From positions 49,794 to 113,793 of the forward strand of contig CANQVO010000006.1 of assembly GCA_947627325.1 (NCBI GenBank): a stretch of DNA of 64,000 nucleotides, written 5' to 3'. The first letter of the stretch is position 1; the number at the start of each line of letters is the position of its first letter. Source of the DNA: an uncultured Oscillospiraceae bacterium (lineage in GTDB: Bacteria; Bacillota; Clostridia; Oscillospirales; Oscillospiraceae). The notes beneath the pieces are model-generated. The model was not told where the DNA came from and made no database searches. It saw nothing but the letters and a program-made list of their open reading frames with translations. This document shows positions 51,737-60,476 of the stretch, in pieces. Made by a program: the position numbers and the translations under genes.

Positions 51737-52490
51737 GTTCGTCCTCCCGAACGGGGGGTTGTTGATTGCCCGAACCGGGCAGGGGACGTGCGCCTCCCGG
51801 TGCGGGGGCCAGGACCATTTCTCTTTTCTCCGCGGAGAAAAGAGAAACGGTCCTGGACTCCAAAGAGAAAAGAGTTGGGCTTATTATTGATGCCCCTTCT
51901 TCTTCCGCTCGGCGGCCCGGAAGGACTGGATTGGTAGTGGAAGTCGCCGCCACTAGGCGGCACAACGCCGTACCGGGAATCAAGTAGCTCTCCTACTGCT
52001 CACGCCGCGGCCGCCTCTGCCAACCAGGACTGAAAGGCGGCTTTTGACCTCTCCCTTTGTCGTTTCAACCAAGCAAAAACTCTCCCGGCGTTGTAGCTGG
52101 GAGAGTTCGTTTTTTATAGCTCGAAAGGCGAAAAGTGGAAGGGGCGGGGTGAGTGGAGAAAGGCGGAGGGCAAGGGAAACGCCCCTCTAGTCCTATACGC
52201 CAGAGGTGGCCGCGGCGTGAGCAGTAGAAACGTCACGCATATCTGCGAATCACATCGTGCCGCCCAGTGGCGGCATCATCCACTACCAATCCTGTCTTTC
52301 CGGGCCGCCGAGGGTGAGAGGGAGAGGCCACAATAATAGCCCCGTTCTTTTTCTTTTGGCATCCAAAACCGTTTTCTTTTTCTTCGCAAAGAAAAAGAAA
52401 ATGGGTTTGGCCCCCGCGCCGGGCAGGCGCGACCTTTGCCCGGTTCGGGCAACAACTAACCCCTCGTCGGGAGGACAAACCCCGCCTTTG
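51737..52490. repeat. 0.75-kb palindromic intergenic element (element B)
   Basis: The arms run from about 51737-52020 and 52200-52490 and are imperfect reverse complements; for example GGATTGGTAGTGG (51925 region) pairs with CCACTACCAATCC (52280 region), and the outer ends both hold GCCCGAACCGGGCA in opposite orientation. Each arm has its own hairpin (51808-51855 and about 52365-52407). The loop holds a terminator-like stem CTCTCCCGG near 52080. The first 73 bp match 9521-9597. There is no supported gene from 51665 to 52499. Confidence 0.8.
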
Positions 52491-52499
52491 GGTTTCGCG

Positions 52500-53414
52500 C
52501 TAACCGCCCCTCTGTCTCACCATAGCATAATCTGACCTTAAATGATGATCATGAATGGCAATAGAATAAACACTCTTAGTTTGACCATCAACAAAAAAGA
52601 GCCCGCCAAGACTTGTCCCCACAAACTCGTTGTGTCCAGTCCATACAAGGAGGTTCTCTTCATCAACGACAGATACACCGAAAATCAAATCGTTAAAACT
52701 TGCCAAACAAGTAAGTGTCTCTTCCAGGAAATTATACTTCTGTACCGAATGTCCATCTGAGCAAATAATAGTGTCATTATTTTGAAAGGAAAAGCGCGAA
52801 CCAGGGATCATCTCAATTATTTCTCCTGTATATCCATTGCAAAGATAACCATCACTGAGGGTGCCAACAATATAGAAAGCGCCGTCCGGCGATGCTGAAA
52901 TTCCTGTTTTTGAATAGCTGTTTAATGGTTCGTCAAAGTAATATTTCATAAATGAAGAAGTTGGATCATGTAATGAGAAAGACAATACGTATTGAGATGT
53001 TAAAATGAACACCTTTTCAGCATTTTGAGCAAGAGCAACATCTATGATCTCTTCGTCCCCCTCCACTTGTACAGGAAAATCAACCACTTTGTTTATAGCT
53101 TTTGACTGAGCATCCACCCAGAGAACTTGACCAAAATAGGTCAGAGCAAGAACGCTTCCATCCGTGGCGGGAGAAGAAAGAGCAATAAGAGGTTCTTCTG
53201 TGGCAATACACAGCGAAAACTCATTAGATTCTGAAATTAGTTCGAAAATACCAAATTCTTCGCTGTCATCCTGTAAAGACAAAATGGTGTATAGCGCACG
53301 ATCACAAAACGGCAGCACATTGGTGTCTGATTCCATATTATCGGGTTGCTTAGATGATTCCACATGATTGGGTTCCGTAGATAAATGTTGCAAATAAGAA
53401 CAACTGGTCGCCAA
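52500..53414 (-). CDS. beta-propeller lipoprotein, probably 5'-truncated
   Basis: This secreted protein of at least 304 residues has repeated WD/PQQ-like beta segments (VLALTYFGQVLWVDAQSKAI, KVFILTSQYVLSFSLHD, LLVWTGHNEFVGTSLGGLFF). The first codons read LATSCSYLQ, a lipobox with the modifiable cysteine. The preceding in-frame codons read IVSVT, the end of a signal-peptide core, and then hit a stop. The true start is therefore missing and the TTG at 53414 is unlikely to be native. The break lies just beside the integrase end of the mobile element. GC content is far lower than in the flanking virion locus. Function is unknown. Confidence 0.65.
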   Translation of the reverse strand: MATSCSYLQHLSTEPNHVESSKQPDNMESDTNVLPFCDRALYTILSLQDDSEEFGIFELISESNEFSLCIATEEPLIALSSPATDGSVLALTYFGQVLWVDAQSKAINKVVDFPVQVEGDEEIIDVALAQNAEKVFILTSQYVLSFSLHDPTSSFMKYYFDEPLNSYSKTGISASPDGAFYIVGTLSDGYLCNGYTGEIIEMIPGSRFSFQNNDTIICSDGHSVQKYNFLEETLTCLASFNDLIFGVSVVDEENLLVWTGHNEFVGTSLGGLFFVDGQTKSVYSIAIHDHHLRSDYAMVRQRGG

Positions 53415-53473
53415 AGTTACAGAAACAATTCAGATAAAGATTTTGTAATTTCCAGCCTTAACCTTATGTAACT

Positions 53474-53523
53474 CGGCAAATGGTGGCAAAGCCTTGATTT
53501 TCAGGCGTTTCCGCCATTTGCCG
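53474..53523. repeat. inverted repeat at the integrase end of the element
   Basis: CGGCAAATGGTGG (53474-53486) pairs with CCGCCATTTGCCG (53511-53523) with one mismatch. It lies between the broken lipoprotein gene and the integrase and may belong to the element end or the integrase arm sites. Confidence 0.5.
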
Positions 53524-53588
53524 TTTGGGAGAGTTGTTCGCATATCTCGGCGTATCCCGGCGTGACTTTGCGCTGAAACGTAGTACGG

Positions 53589-53627
53589 AAGTAGTAAAAG
53601 CGGCCTGCCGCTCCTGTTTTACTACTT
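53589..53627 (-). terminator. hairpin after the integrase gene
   Basis: Perfect 11-bp arms AAGTAGTAAAA and TTTTACTACTT enclose a smaller GCGG/CCGC stem, directly after the integrase stop codon. Confidence 0.65.
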
Positions 53628-53629
53628 TA

Positions 53630-54817
53630 CTACGCAGCCAGCCGCTCCATCTCCGCCTTTACGGAACAGGCATCAACATGGGTGTAGTAGTCCAGCGTCA
53701 TGGTGATGTTGGCGTGGCCCATGATGTACTGCAACGCCTTGGGGTTCATACCGGCGTTTGCCATGCGGGTACAGAACGTGTGCCGGAGGGAGTGCGGGGT
53801 GATGTTGGGCAACTGCTCCTTGTGCTGCTTGTTGTACTTCTTCACAAGGCCCCTAATCATGGCATTGTAATTGACGCCTACCCTCGGCATCCCGTCCCTT
53901 TTGAGGAACAGGAAGTTGGTGTACCCGTCCACCGTGATGGTGGCTTTCTTCCCCCGGTTCTTCAGCACCCGCTTTAACGCCCGGTAGACCGGCTCACTCA
54001 TGGGGATTTCCCGGTAGCCGTTTTTGGTCTTGGGCGTTTCGATATAGTAGCCGTTCTCACTGTCCCGCAAAAGCTGGTGGTCTACCTGGATCAGTCGGCT
54101 CTTAAAGTCAAGGTTCGTGGTCAGCCCGCAGAACTCGGAAATGCGAAGCCCGGTTCCCAGCAGGATGATAAGCTCGTCGGCGTACTTCTGATATACCGGG
54201 TCATTCTGTGCGAAGTCGATCAGGCTTACCTCCTGTTCCGGCGTCAGCACGGTTTTCTCGCCCCTGTCGTCCTCCAGAACTTTGTTCAGGGCAAAGCTGA
54301 ACGGGTTCTTGCGAATACAATCGTCCTCAATGGCGATGAAAAATGCGGCCCGGAGGGAACGCTTGTAGTTGCTGATAGACTGGAAGCTAAAGCCCTTTTC
54401 CCTCATGCGGATGGCCCACTCTTTGGCATCGGAGGGCTTTACCGCGTCGATGCTTTTCCCGCCGAGAGGGTCGTCCCGCAGGAGGCCCATCAGGTACTCC
54501 CGCTGTTTCTTGGTGCCCCGCTTTACATCCGCCCGCTGGCTGTTCTGCTTGGCGTAGAGCTGGCAGACGGTCATTTTTTTGCCTACGGTGTCGATACCGT
54601 CCGCAATATCCCGGTTGATCTCCTTTTCCTTTTCCCGGAGGGAAACATCGTCCCGCTTGCCTGCCGGGGTCTTGTCCGTGGCTACCAGCTTCCAGGCATA
54701 GACAAATTGGGGCTTGCCGGTGCTGTCCGTGTACTTGTATGCGTATCTCCCGTCTTTTCGCTGGCTCTCTCCAGTTCTTAATATGCGGCCTTTATTGTCA
54801 CGTCGTTTCTCCGCCAT
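53630..54817 (-). CDS. int: Tn916-type tyrosine integrase
   Basis: This 395-residue site-specific recombinase moves an integrative conjugative element. An N-terminal arm-binding domain (about 1-75, GRILRTGESQRKDGRYAYKY) is of the Tn916 Int type, followed by a SAM-like core-binding domain. The catalytic domain has Arg in GTGLRISEFCGL, HSLRHTFCTRMANAG, HANITMTLDYYTH and the nucleophile tyrosine in LDYYTHVD. It is full length. ATG 54817 follows AAAGGAG. The xis gene lies 87 bases upstream on the same strand. Confidence 0.95.
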   Translation of the reverse strand: MAEKRRDNKGRILRTGESQRKDGRYAYKYTDSTGKPQFVYAWKLVATDKTPAGKRDDVSLREKEKEINRDIADGIDTVGKKMTVCQLYAKQNSQRADVKRGTKKQREYLMGLLRDDPLGGKSIDAVKPSDAKEWAIRMREKGFSFQSISNYKRSLRAAFFIAIEDDCIRKNPFSFALNKVLEDDRGEKTVLTPEQEVSLIDFAQNDPVYQKYADELIILLGTGLRISEFCGLTTNLDFKSRLIQVDHQLLRDSENGYYIETPKTKNGYREIPMSEPVYRALKRVLKNRGKKATITVDGYTNFLFLKRDGMPRVGVNYNAMIRGLVKKYNKQHKEQLPNITPHSLRHTFCTRMANAGMNPKALQYIMGHANITMTLDYYTHVDACSVKAEMERLAA

Positions 54818-54904
54818 TGGTAAAACTCCTTTCCAAAACTGGAACGAGCCTTGATACGACTTGACTATATTCTATCATATTTCCGGCTCAATACAAATCT
54901 GCGA

Positions 54905-55108
54905 TTAAATCACATCCAGGGAGTCAATGACTTTTTCAAACTGCCTGCGTTTGATCTGGATGCGGTTGCCGTTCATTATCAGCCAGTTGGCGTCCGGGTT
55001 TTCCTCCGCCAGTTTCCGCAGTTTCTTTTCCCCGATGCGGAAATACTTGGCCGCTTCCTCGATGGTCAGGGTGTACTTCTCCCAAATGGGCACGTCAAGA
55101 TAACTCAT
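54905..55108 (-). CDS. xis: Tn916-type excisionase
   Basis: This 67-residue winged-helix DNA-binding protein should direct the integrase towards excision. It matches the Tn916 Xis pattern: [32 protein letters not shown], then a basic wing ([17 protein letters not shown]). The ATG overlaps the stop of the MazF-like gene (ATGA), so the two are translated together. The integrase is the next gene. Confidence 0.93.
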   Translation of the reverse strand: MSYLDVPIWEKYTLTIEEAAKYFRIGEKKLRKLAEENPDANWLIMNGNRIQIKRRQFEKVIDSLDVI

Positions 55109-55638
55109 ACACCCGCCCCTCCTTTCGGCGTGACCACATACTCCATGCCGGGGCGCTGGCCGCAGTAGACACAGACCTCCTTTTCAGCCTGTTCCGGCGC
55201 AGCCTCCCACAAAGCAAAAGCGCCTGTGCCGCGAAAAGCGTCAGCACAAGCGCCGCACAAGCAAAGGGTCAGTTTCGGGGGTACGGGTTCAATCAGGCCG
55301 ATGCTGACCGCCAGGGCGTGGTTGATGCCCCGGATATGTTTCTTGTCCAGCCTGCCGATGTAGCCGGACAGCCGACGCTTGTCCACGGTGCGAATTTGCT
55401 CCAACAGGACGAGGGACGGCTGTGCCAGCCCGTTCCCGGCGTCCAGGTAGTAGTGGGTGGGCAGCTTGGCCTTGACGTTGGCCTTGCTGGTGACGGCGGC
55501 GATAATGACGGTGGGGCTGTATTTGTTGCCCACGTTGTTCTGGATGATAACGACGGGCCGGGTGCCCTTCTGCTCCGAGCCGATCCCGTGGCCCAGGTCG
55601 GCGTAGTATAGGTCGCCGCGCAAATATGTCCTGCTCAT
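55105..55638 (-). CDS. MazF/PemK-family protein with C-terminal cysteine pairs
   Basis: This 177-residue protein has a MazF/PemK core (about 1-115) with the family signatures [35 protein letters not shown] and the segment [14 protein letters not shown]-terminal extension carries [10 protein letters not shown] and CVYCGQRPG, a possible zinc site that canonical MazF lacks. No antitoxin gene is adjacent. ATG 55638 has SD AAGGAGGTC; upstream in-frame codons cross the leader. Its stop overlaps the xis start, so it is expressed with Xis and Int. It may be an orphan toxin or a regulator adopted by the element. Confidence 0.85.
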   Translation of the reverse strand: MSRTYLRGDLYYADLGHGIGSEQKGTRPVVIIQNNVGNKYSPTVIIAAVTSKANVKAKLPTHYYLDAGNGLAQPSLVLLEQIRTVDKRRLSGYIGRLDKKHIRGINHALAVSIGLIEPVPPKLTLCLCGACADAFRGTGAFALWEAAPEQAEKEVCVYCGQRPGMEYVVTPKGGAGV

Positions 55639-55688
55639 GATGTTTGACCTCCTTATAAAATTAGACGGCCCGCGTCGCCTATGTAGGG

Positions 55689-55764
55689 GCCGGACAGCGT
55701 GACATATCAAGGTTGGTGGAGCATAAACGCTCCCGTTTCCATAAAATAAGTCCCGCTGTCCGGC
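55689..55764 (-). repeat. inverted repeat in the leader of the mazF-xis-int operon
   Basis: GCCGGACAGCGTGAC (55689-55703) pairs with 55750-55764 with one mismatch. The gap 55639-56242 between the sigma-like and MazF-like genes has further TGTCCG/CGGACA words but no gene that I can support. Confidence 0.5.
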
Positions 55765-56242
55765 TTATATGAAAGCAAGCCTATTTGTCCGCGACACCCC
55801 GGCCCGCTGTGGGAAGTCATCAAGCGGCTGGCGGCAACCAGCTCCACGGGAATTTCACCCCCGGCAGGTTCTCTGTCGGCTGTTCTCATTGCCTGCGACG
55901 GCTTCACGCTGGAAAACGCTATCACGCTCGGACTGTGACTGAACAGGAGTATCATTGTCCCTATTGCCGGTCGTGGCCGTACCGGGAGCCGCCCGGTATT
56001 TCATGGCCGCTGGTTCTCGCTCCATGCCGGACAACAGACTATGGACGAAATGATAGTGTGGCATCCCGCTGTCCTGTCCGACACATCCTGGCGCGGCGGC
56101 AAAAGTGGCTCGCGGCAATAGGAATGTGCTTGATGAATGGGTATGAAGTTGTCAAAGGTCAAACCCATTCGCCGCACAAACGAGGAACAGGTGAAAGGCT
56201 TTCCATCGCCCTTCACCTGTTTCCTCACTCAAACGCGAAAAT

Positions 56243-56755
56243 TCACCCCCCTATCAAAAATTTTTTCAGATTTTTTTCTGCGGTCTTTATTGACTTGGCA
56301 ATCACCTGAAATTTGCATCCCTCCATATCGGCAATCTGCTCGTATGTAAACTCACCAAAATAGTACAGCACCAGGCGGCGGCGCTGCTTTTCAGGCAGTT
56401 GGGCGATTGCTTGGTGTAGCTTGTCCACTTCTATCCGCTGGGAAACCATTTCCTCCACGCTCTCCTGGGGCTTTGCGGCCCGCCTGTTCAGCGTCGCCTC
56501 CGTCATCTCGGATTGCTCATAGTGCCTGTCCACTTCGTTGAAAAAAGAAAGATCATCCAGCTCAAACTCGTTGAACGCATCGAACAGGGTCTTGTCGATC
56601 TCCATCCAGCGTTTTACCTTGCCGCCGTCTGTGAACGCCAGAAAATAGCGCGGGTGGGCGGTGTTGATGCCAGCGGTGTATATCTCATAGGGATTTTCTT
56701 CATCCCTCCGGCGCTTGGGCCGGGGATCAAGGTTTTGGGGATGGCTGTCTGCCAT
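56243..56755 (-). CDS. element-type sigma-70-like factor
   Basis: This 170-residue regulator has a sigma region 4 helix-turn-helix at its C-terminus (LPEKQRRRLVLYYFGEFTYEQIADMEGCKFQVIAKSIKTAEKN). The N-terminal part (residues 1-70) is not a normal region 2 but matches the lead-in of sigma-like proteins in Tn1549/Tn916-type elements (PYEIYTAGINTAHPRYFLAFTDG). It is thought to control transfer or excision genes. ATG 56755 is preceded by GGAGGT, which lies inside a perfect hairpin. Confidence 0.85.
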   Translation of the reverse strand: MADSHPQNLDPRPKRRRDEENPYEIYTAGINTAHPRYFLAFTDGGKVKRWMEIDKTLFDAFNEFELDDLSFFNEVDRHYEQSEMTEATLNRRAAKPQESVEEMVSQRIEVDKLHQAIAQLPEKQRRRLVLYYFGEFTYEQIADMEGCKFQVIAKSIKTAEKNLKKFLIGG

Positions 56756-56764
56756 GTTCTTTTA

Positions 56765-56800
56765 CCTCCAGTCTGAATTTTGGGAAATTCAGACTGGAGG
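56765..56800 (-). promoter_or_regulatory. perfect hairpin sequestering the sigma-like gene's ribosome-binding site
   Basis: A 16-bp perfect inverted repeat (56765-56780 and 56785-56800) has a four-base loop. On the minus strand its 3' arm ends in CTGGAGG, the SD of the ATG at 56755. As RNA it would hide the SD; as DNA it is a palindromic operator candidate. Confidence 0.65.
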
Positions 56801-57050
56801 CGGGCCACGGCACCGGGGTTGTAAGCTGCTATGGGAAAAAACAGCGTCAGAAGGATTGCGGCCTCTGATACCGCATTGGAGAAAAAGCGCGGGCTTGCGA
56901 AAAAAAGATGTATTTCCCTCGGCGGGTGGCTGAGAGAAAAAGTTGGGAAAAACAGGGGAAAGCCGATATAAGTGGCTTTCCCTTGAAATAGAGCGATTAT
57001 TACAGGAAAGGGAGAAATCTTGTAAAATCCTGTATAATTCGGCATACAAA

Positions 57051-57085
57051 AGCCCCGCAAAGACTGTTCTGGTCTTTGCAGGGCT
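57051..57085. terminator. terminator-like hairpin
   Basis: Arms 57051-57064 and 57072-57085 pair with one mismatch. It lies in the gene-free stretch 56801-57490, where I see two hairpins and no supported gene. Confidence 0.5.
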
Positions 57086-57389
57086 TATACTCCGACAAAA
57101 TATATACTTGTTCTCAGCTATTTTGAGTTTTTCATGATCATCCCCATTTCTGGCGAATGAAACGGAGCATCAGGGGTGCTATCTTAAATAGGGTCTACTG
57201 AACGGCGCAAAAAGATTGATTTTCCAATGCTTTCAGGACGTTTTTTACATATATATGTTTGGCTCTGAATAGGGACGCTGCAAATGCCCAGACAAAACCG
57301 GAAAGATAAAAAAGAGCTATCGCATTACACAAAAAGCCGTTTGCGGGCATGGTTCCGCCCAGATAAGGATGTTTTATGTTTCCCAGAGT

Positions 57390-57424
57390 GGCCCCAGGAT
57401 GTTACAGCATCCTGGGGCCGTTTT
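57390..57424 (+). terminator. intrinsic terminator in the gene-free stretch
   Basis: GGCCCCAGGATG and its exact complement (57408-57419) enclose a six-base loop and are followed by GTTTTG. No upstream plus-strand gene was recognised. Confidence 0.65.
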
Positions 57425-57490
57425 GTCATGCCTGACCAATGAAATTGTCTTTAAAACGTAGGAACACCTCGCGCTTGCATCGTAGGACAG

Positions 57491-58342
57491 TTAATTGGGA
57501 AAGTCTATCGGTGCAACTTCCTGCCTAACAGTTCCACGGGAGTAGTTCGATTCAACTTCAAAGTAGGGGTTAATGCCCATAGAAGCGACAACGAAATCAT
57601 CATCTGCGCTTGAACGAGAATACATAATACATAAAATTCCATCTGTTAGCAGGTGGTAATCCTTGTACTCCAAAACCGGTTCTGGAGTATAGATGCGCTC
57701 AACATAATCATTCAATTCAAAGTCAAAATCTTGAACAGCTATAGAACCAATATCTTCCGGGACGAAATCCGATGTCATCGGATCAATCTTCATGACATCT
57801 TCAACTGAAGATCCAACCGAAATAGTTGAAAAGTCCTCAAATGATAGTTCTTTTTCAGAGAACAGAACCCGTCCAGTAAGCCACCAGACTTCCGTCCCTT
57901 CGGTCGCCACTGTCTCCGTCGAATCTAACTTTTCAAAGAAGAAGTATGCATTAAATTCTTTTCCTTCATCTTCGATCCGATATACTGTATAGATCAACTG
58001 ATCTGTCACACGCCGAACACATTCCATCGGATATCGTTCATTAATAGCTGTTAAAGACCTTGCAGCGAAGTTGAAATCCAATATTTCTCCTGTCTTATCA
58101 ATGCCTAAATCAGAAAGCATATCTTTATGATAGGTGTTCGTGATTAGTTCTTCTGGAGAGTATTCTTCAGGGATAGCTTCCGCAATGCTCAACGCAGTAC
58201 CATCAGGAAGTTCACCCGTTTCAGCATCGCCCGCTATGTTCAACAAAGAGACTCCGCCCATAGAAACCGCATGTACAACTGTACTCAGCAGAAGCATCAT
58301 ACCCACGACAATGCAAAGCATCTTGATTCTTGTATGTTTCAT
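57491..58342 (-). CDS. secreted protein of unknown function (cargo operon)
   Basis: This 283-residue protein has a signal peptide or membrane anchor at residues 8-26 (MLCIVVGMMLLLSTVVHAVS). The rest is acidic, mixed alpha/beta, with segments such as AYFFFEKLDSTETVATEGTE and TISVGSSVEDVMKIDP; the latter resembles the short helix-turn of lipoprotein modules in BLIP or SmpA-like folds (weak). It starts 12 bases after the preceding secreted protein gene and is the last gene of the operon from 62228. I do not recognise a family. Confidence 0.65.
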   Translation of the reverse strand: MKHTRIKMLCIVVGMMLLLSTVVHAVSMGGVSLLNIAGDAETGELPDGTALSIAEAIPEEYSPEELITNTYHKDMLSDLGIDKTGEILDFNFAARSLTAINERYPMECVRRVTDQLIYTVYRIEDEGKEFNAYFFFEKLDSTETVATEGTEVWWLTGRVLFSEKELSFEDFSTISVGSSVEDVMKIDPMTSDFVPEDIGSIAVQDFDFELNDYVERIYTPEPVLEYKDYHLLTDGILCIMYSRSSADDDFVVASMGINPYFEVESNYSRGTVRQEVAPIDFPN

Positions 58343-58354
58343 TGCTCACCCTCC

Positions 58355-60328
58355 TTACTGTGTCAGCACATAGTATACAATACTGCTGTTGTAAAATCCA
58401 CTCTTGGTTCCCTTTGCCCACCCAGAAGAATAGTTGGTTGTCGGCATGTCAGATGCAGGCAGAAGGACGGATGGTGTTTGCCCGTGTTTATTTGCCCATG
58501 GCCCATTGTTAGTACGATACCAATAGTGATAGTCATAGTCTGTCCCTTGCTTACCAATTCGCATCACGATCATCCACTGATTAGAAGCAAGGGTAACATT
58601 TGGACCACTCACTTCCTTCCATCGTCCTCTGAAGTTACTATTAAGCCAAGTAGTCATTCGTGTCTTGGTACGTGCAAGGGCTTGCGCTGTCGTGGTAGAC
58701 TGGTTTTGAACATACTTAGCGTCATCTGATGTCAAAAACTGAGGCCAGTTGTTCGTAAAGCAGGCATACCCGTGGCAGTTGATGTTCGTGCTAGCTTGAG
58801 AAACATAGGGCTTACAGCCGTAGAAATTATATGTGATGGATAACTCAGGTTTATTACTACTTTCTGTGGACCGGATATCTTTCCGATATGATGCATTACT
58901 TTCGTTTGAATTTCTTAATATAATTCCCTTATTGGCATTAGTAGTATTGCTCTTCCACCCCTGCACAATTTTGGTAATGTCGAAAGAAACCGTCGTTTGG
59001 CTGCTGCTACCTACGGTTGAACTGGTACTTGGAGATGTGTATCCACTCCAAGAGGTATTACTGTAAGTGGCACTTGATTCTGTCCATGTTGACCCAGAAT
59101 ATTGATTAGCATAAATAGTAGTTCGGGTCGATAGCCCAGATGCCTCTTTAAGAGAAAGTGTCGCATTTGTAATGGCATTCGCACTCAATGCTTTGTATGT
59201 TTGATTATTTAAGAGTCCGGGGAATTTCATCAGAAGTCGGCCAACCCCGTATTCTTTTCCTCCAGACTGTCCAACATACCCAAGGAGCCCATAAGTATTA
59301 CTACCACTCGCAACATTCTTCACATCAGCACCATTATAAATGGGAACATCCTGTATTGTCTTGCTACTCCCACTACCAGATGTGCTTACAGTAAAGGATG
59401 GATCTACATATACTGGGTATTCAGTTCTGTTATCCGCTAAAAAGCTCTCGTCCACTGTAATCGTGATTTTGTACTGATTATCACCAAGGAATTGTAGTTC
59501 AACAACATTATTCCATGTGTTATGGCAGTAACCGTCGGTTGCCTCATCAACTTCACCCACATAGCTATCATATACATAGATTGGGTCCATGACAAAAACA
59601 GTTTCGCCCGAAGTGTCTGTAAGGATAATATGATTATTTTGGCATACAGGGGTCAAGCCACCAGCATCTAAAATGAAGCTAAATTCGTTGTCAGTGTATT
59701 CGTGAAGGACGATTTCTTCCTTGAATCCTCCAAATGTAGGTGAATATTCTACCCAAGTTCCTGTTCCAAATATATCGGAGTAGTGAACCGTATCACCGGA
59801 GTCACTGTCAGATTTTGAAACCAAGCTCTGACCAGTCATAAGCGGGGCGATTTCTATATATTGGTCTCCAGTTTTCAAAAGAATTCCAGACTCTTGAGAC
59901 AGTGTTTTGGGAAAGTAAGTACGAATGTTGTTATCCTTGTTGACATACGAATAATCTAATGCAAACTGTGGATCATCAAAGGCACTATATAACTGGTTGC
60001 TTTTATCTTTGATATGTCCATCCTCGTCGATGAATTTTACCGCTTCTTCAAAATAGTAGAGGGTGGCGGTATCATCATCATTGAGAAAAACAATAGAGTT
60101 CATATCCTTTTCTTCCGAAAAAATCCGTGCAATATGATTGTTTTCCTCAATGCTCGCTGCCGAAATAACTTCTGGTATATTATCTGCCGTAAGTGCAACG
60201 GCTTCAATCATTTCGCCTTCATAATTTTCGCTTTCTACGTCTACTGCTGAAACAGGTGTTGCTGAGAATAACAGGGACATACATAGGACAATGGAAAGCA
60301 TCATTTTAAGCACCCATCTCTTTTGCAT
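58355..60328 (-). CDS. secreted DNRLRE-domain protein with Cys/His C-terminal domain
   Basis: This 657-residue secreted protein has a signal peptide (1-28, ending TPVSAVD). The middle (about 300-495) is a DNRLRE-type beta module with RLLMKFPGL, NATLSLKEASG, TWTESSATYSNTSW and DITKIVQGWKS. The C-terminal domain (about 505-657) contains NINCHGYACF, MRIGKQGTDYDYHYWYR and NNGPWANKHGQTPS; a Cys before an aromatic-His segment looks like a papain-type peptidase or amidase (inference). ATG 60328 follows AGGAGG. It belongs to the ECF-sigma cargo operon. Confidence 0.75.
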   Translation of the reverse strand: MQKRWVLKMMLSIVLCMSLLFSATPVSAVDVESENYEGEMIEAVALTADNIPEVISAASIEENNHIARIFSEEKDMNSIVFLNDDDTATLYYFEEAVKFIDEDGHIKDKSNQLYSAFDDPQFALDYSYVNKDNNIRTYFPKTLSQESGILLKTGDQYIEIAPLMTGQSLVSKSDSDSGDTVHYSDIFGTGTWVEYSPTFGGFKEEIVLHEYTDNEFSFILDAGGLTPVCQNNHIILTDTSGETVFVMDPIYVYDSYVGEVDEATDGYCHNTWNNVVELQFLGDNQYKITITVDESFLADNRTEYPVYVDPSFTVSTSGSGSSKTIQDVPIYNGADVKNVASGSNTYGLLGYVGQSGGKEYGVGRLLMKFPGLLNNQTYKALSANAITNATLSLKEASGLSTRTTIYANQYSGSTWTESSATYSNTSWSGYTSPSTSSTVGSSSQTTVSFDITKIVQGWKSNTTNANKGIILRNSNESNASYRKDIRSTESSNKPELSITYNFYGCKPYVSQASTNINCHGYACFTNNWPQFLTSDDAKYVQNQSTTTAQALARTKTRMTTWLNSNFRGRWKEVSGPNVTLASNQWMIVMRIGKQGTDYDYHYWYRTNNGPWANKHGQTPSVLLPASDMPTTNYSSGWAKGTKSGFYNSSIVYYVLTQ

Positions 60329-60410
60329 TTGCTCAACCTCCTGATAGTTATTTTTGTTTTGATACTCATTTCAAAAGGTATCAAGCGCCAGATGGCCAGC
60401 TGAACATCAA

Positions 60411-60459
60411 ACACCCCAAGGGTTTGCCCTTGGGGTGTTCTGCATACATGCAGAACACC
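60411..60459 (-). promoter_or_regulatory. two overlapping, mutually exclusive hairpins
   Basis: Stem 1 pairs 60411-60422 with 60427-60438; stem 2 pairs 60434-60445 with 60448-60459. Both are perfect 12-bp stems and share 60434-60438, so only one can form fully. They lie between two secreted-protein genes and could act as terminator or processing switch. Confidence 0.55.
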
Positions 60460-60476
60460 TTTCAAAATTGCTGGGT

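Noticed and set aside
53630..55638. Assigning the integrase, Xis and MazF-like genes to the virion locus as its lysogeny module
   Set aside because: The integrase and Xis are of Tn916 type, linked to an element-type sigma factor and a conjugation-module CHAP gene, and are separated from the virion genes by a palindromic element and a broken lipoprotein gene.
55785..56309. Open frames of up to 174 codons on both strands between the sigma-like and MazF-like genes
   Set aside because: Composition is not protein-like, there is no SD at the starts and the frames overlap inverted repeats.
56614..57060. A 148-codon minus-strand frame upstream of the sigma-like gene
   Set aside because: It overlaps the sigma-like gene and the perfect hairpin, and its composition does not look coding.
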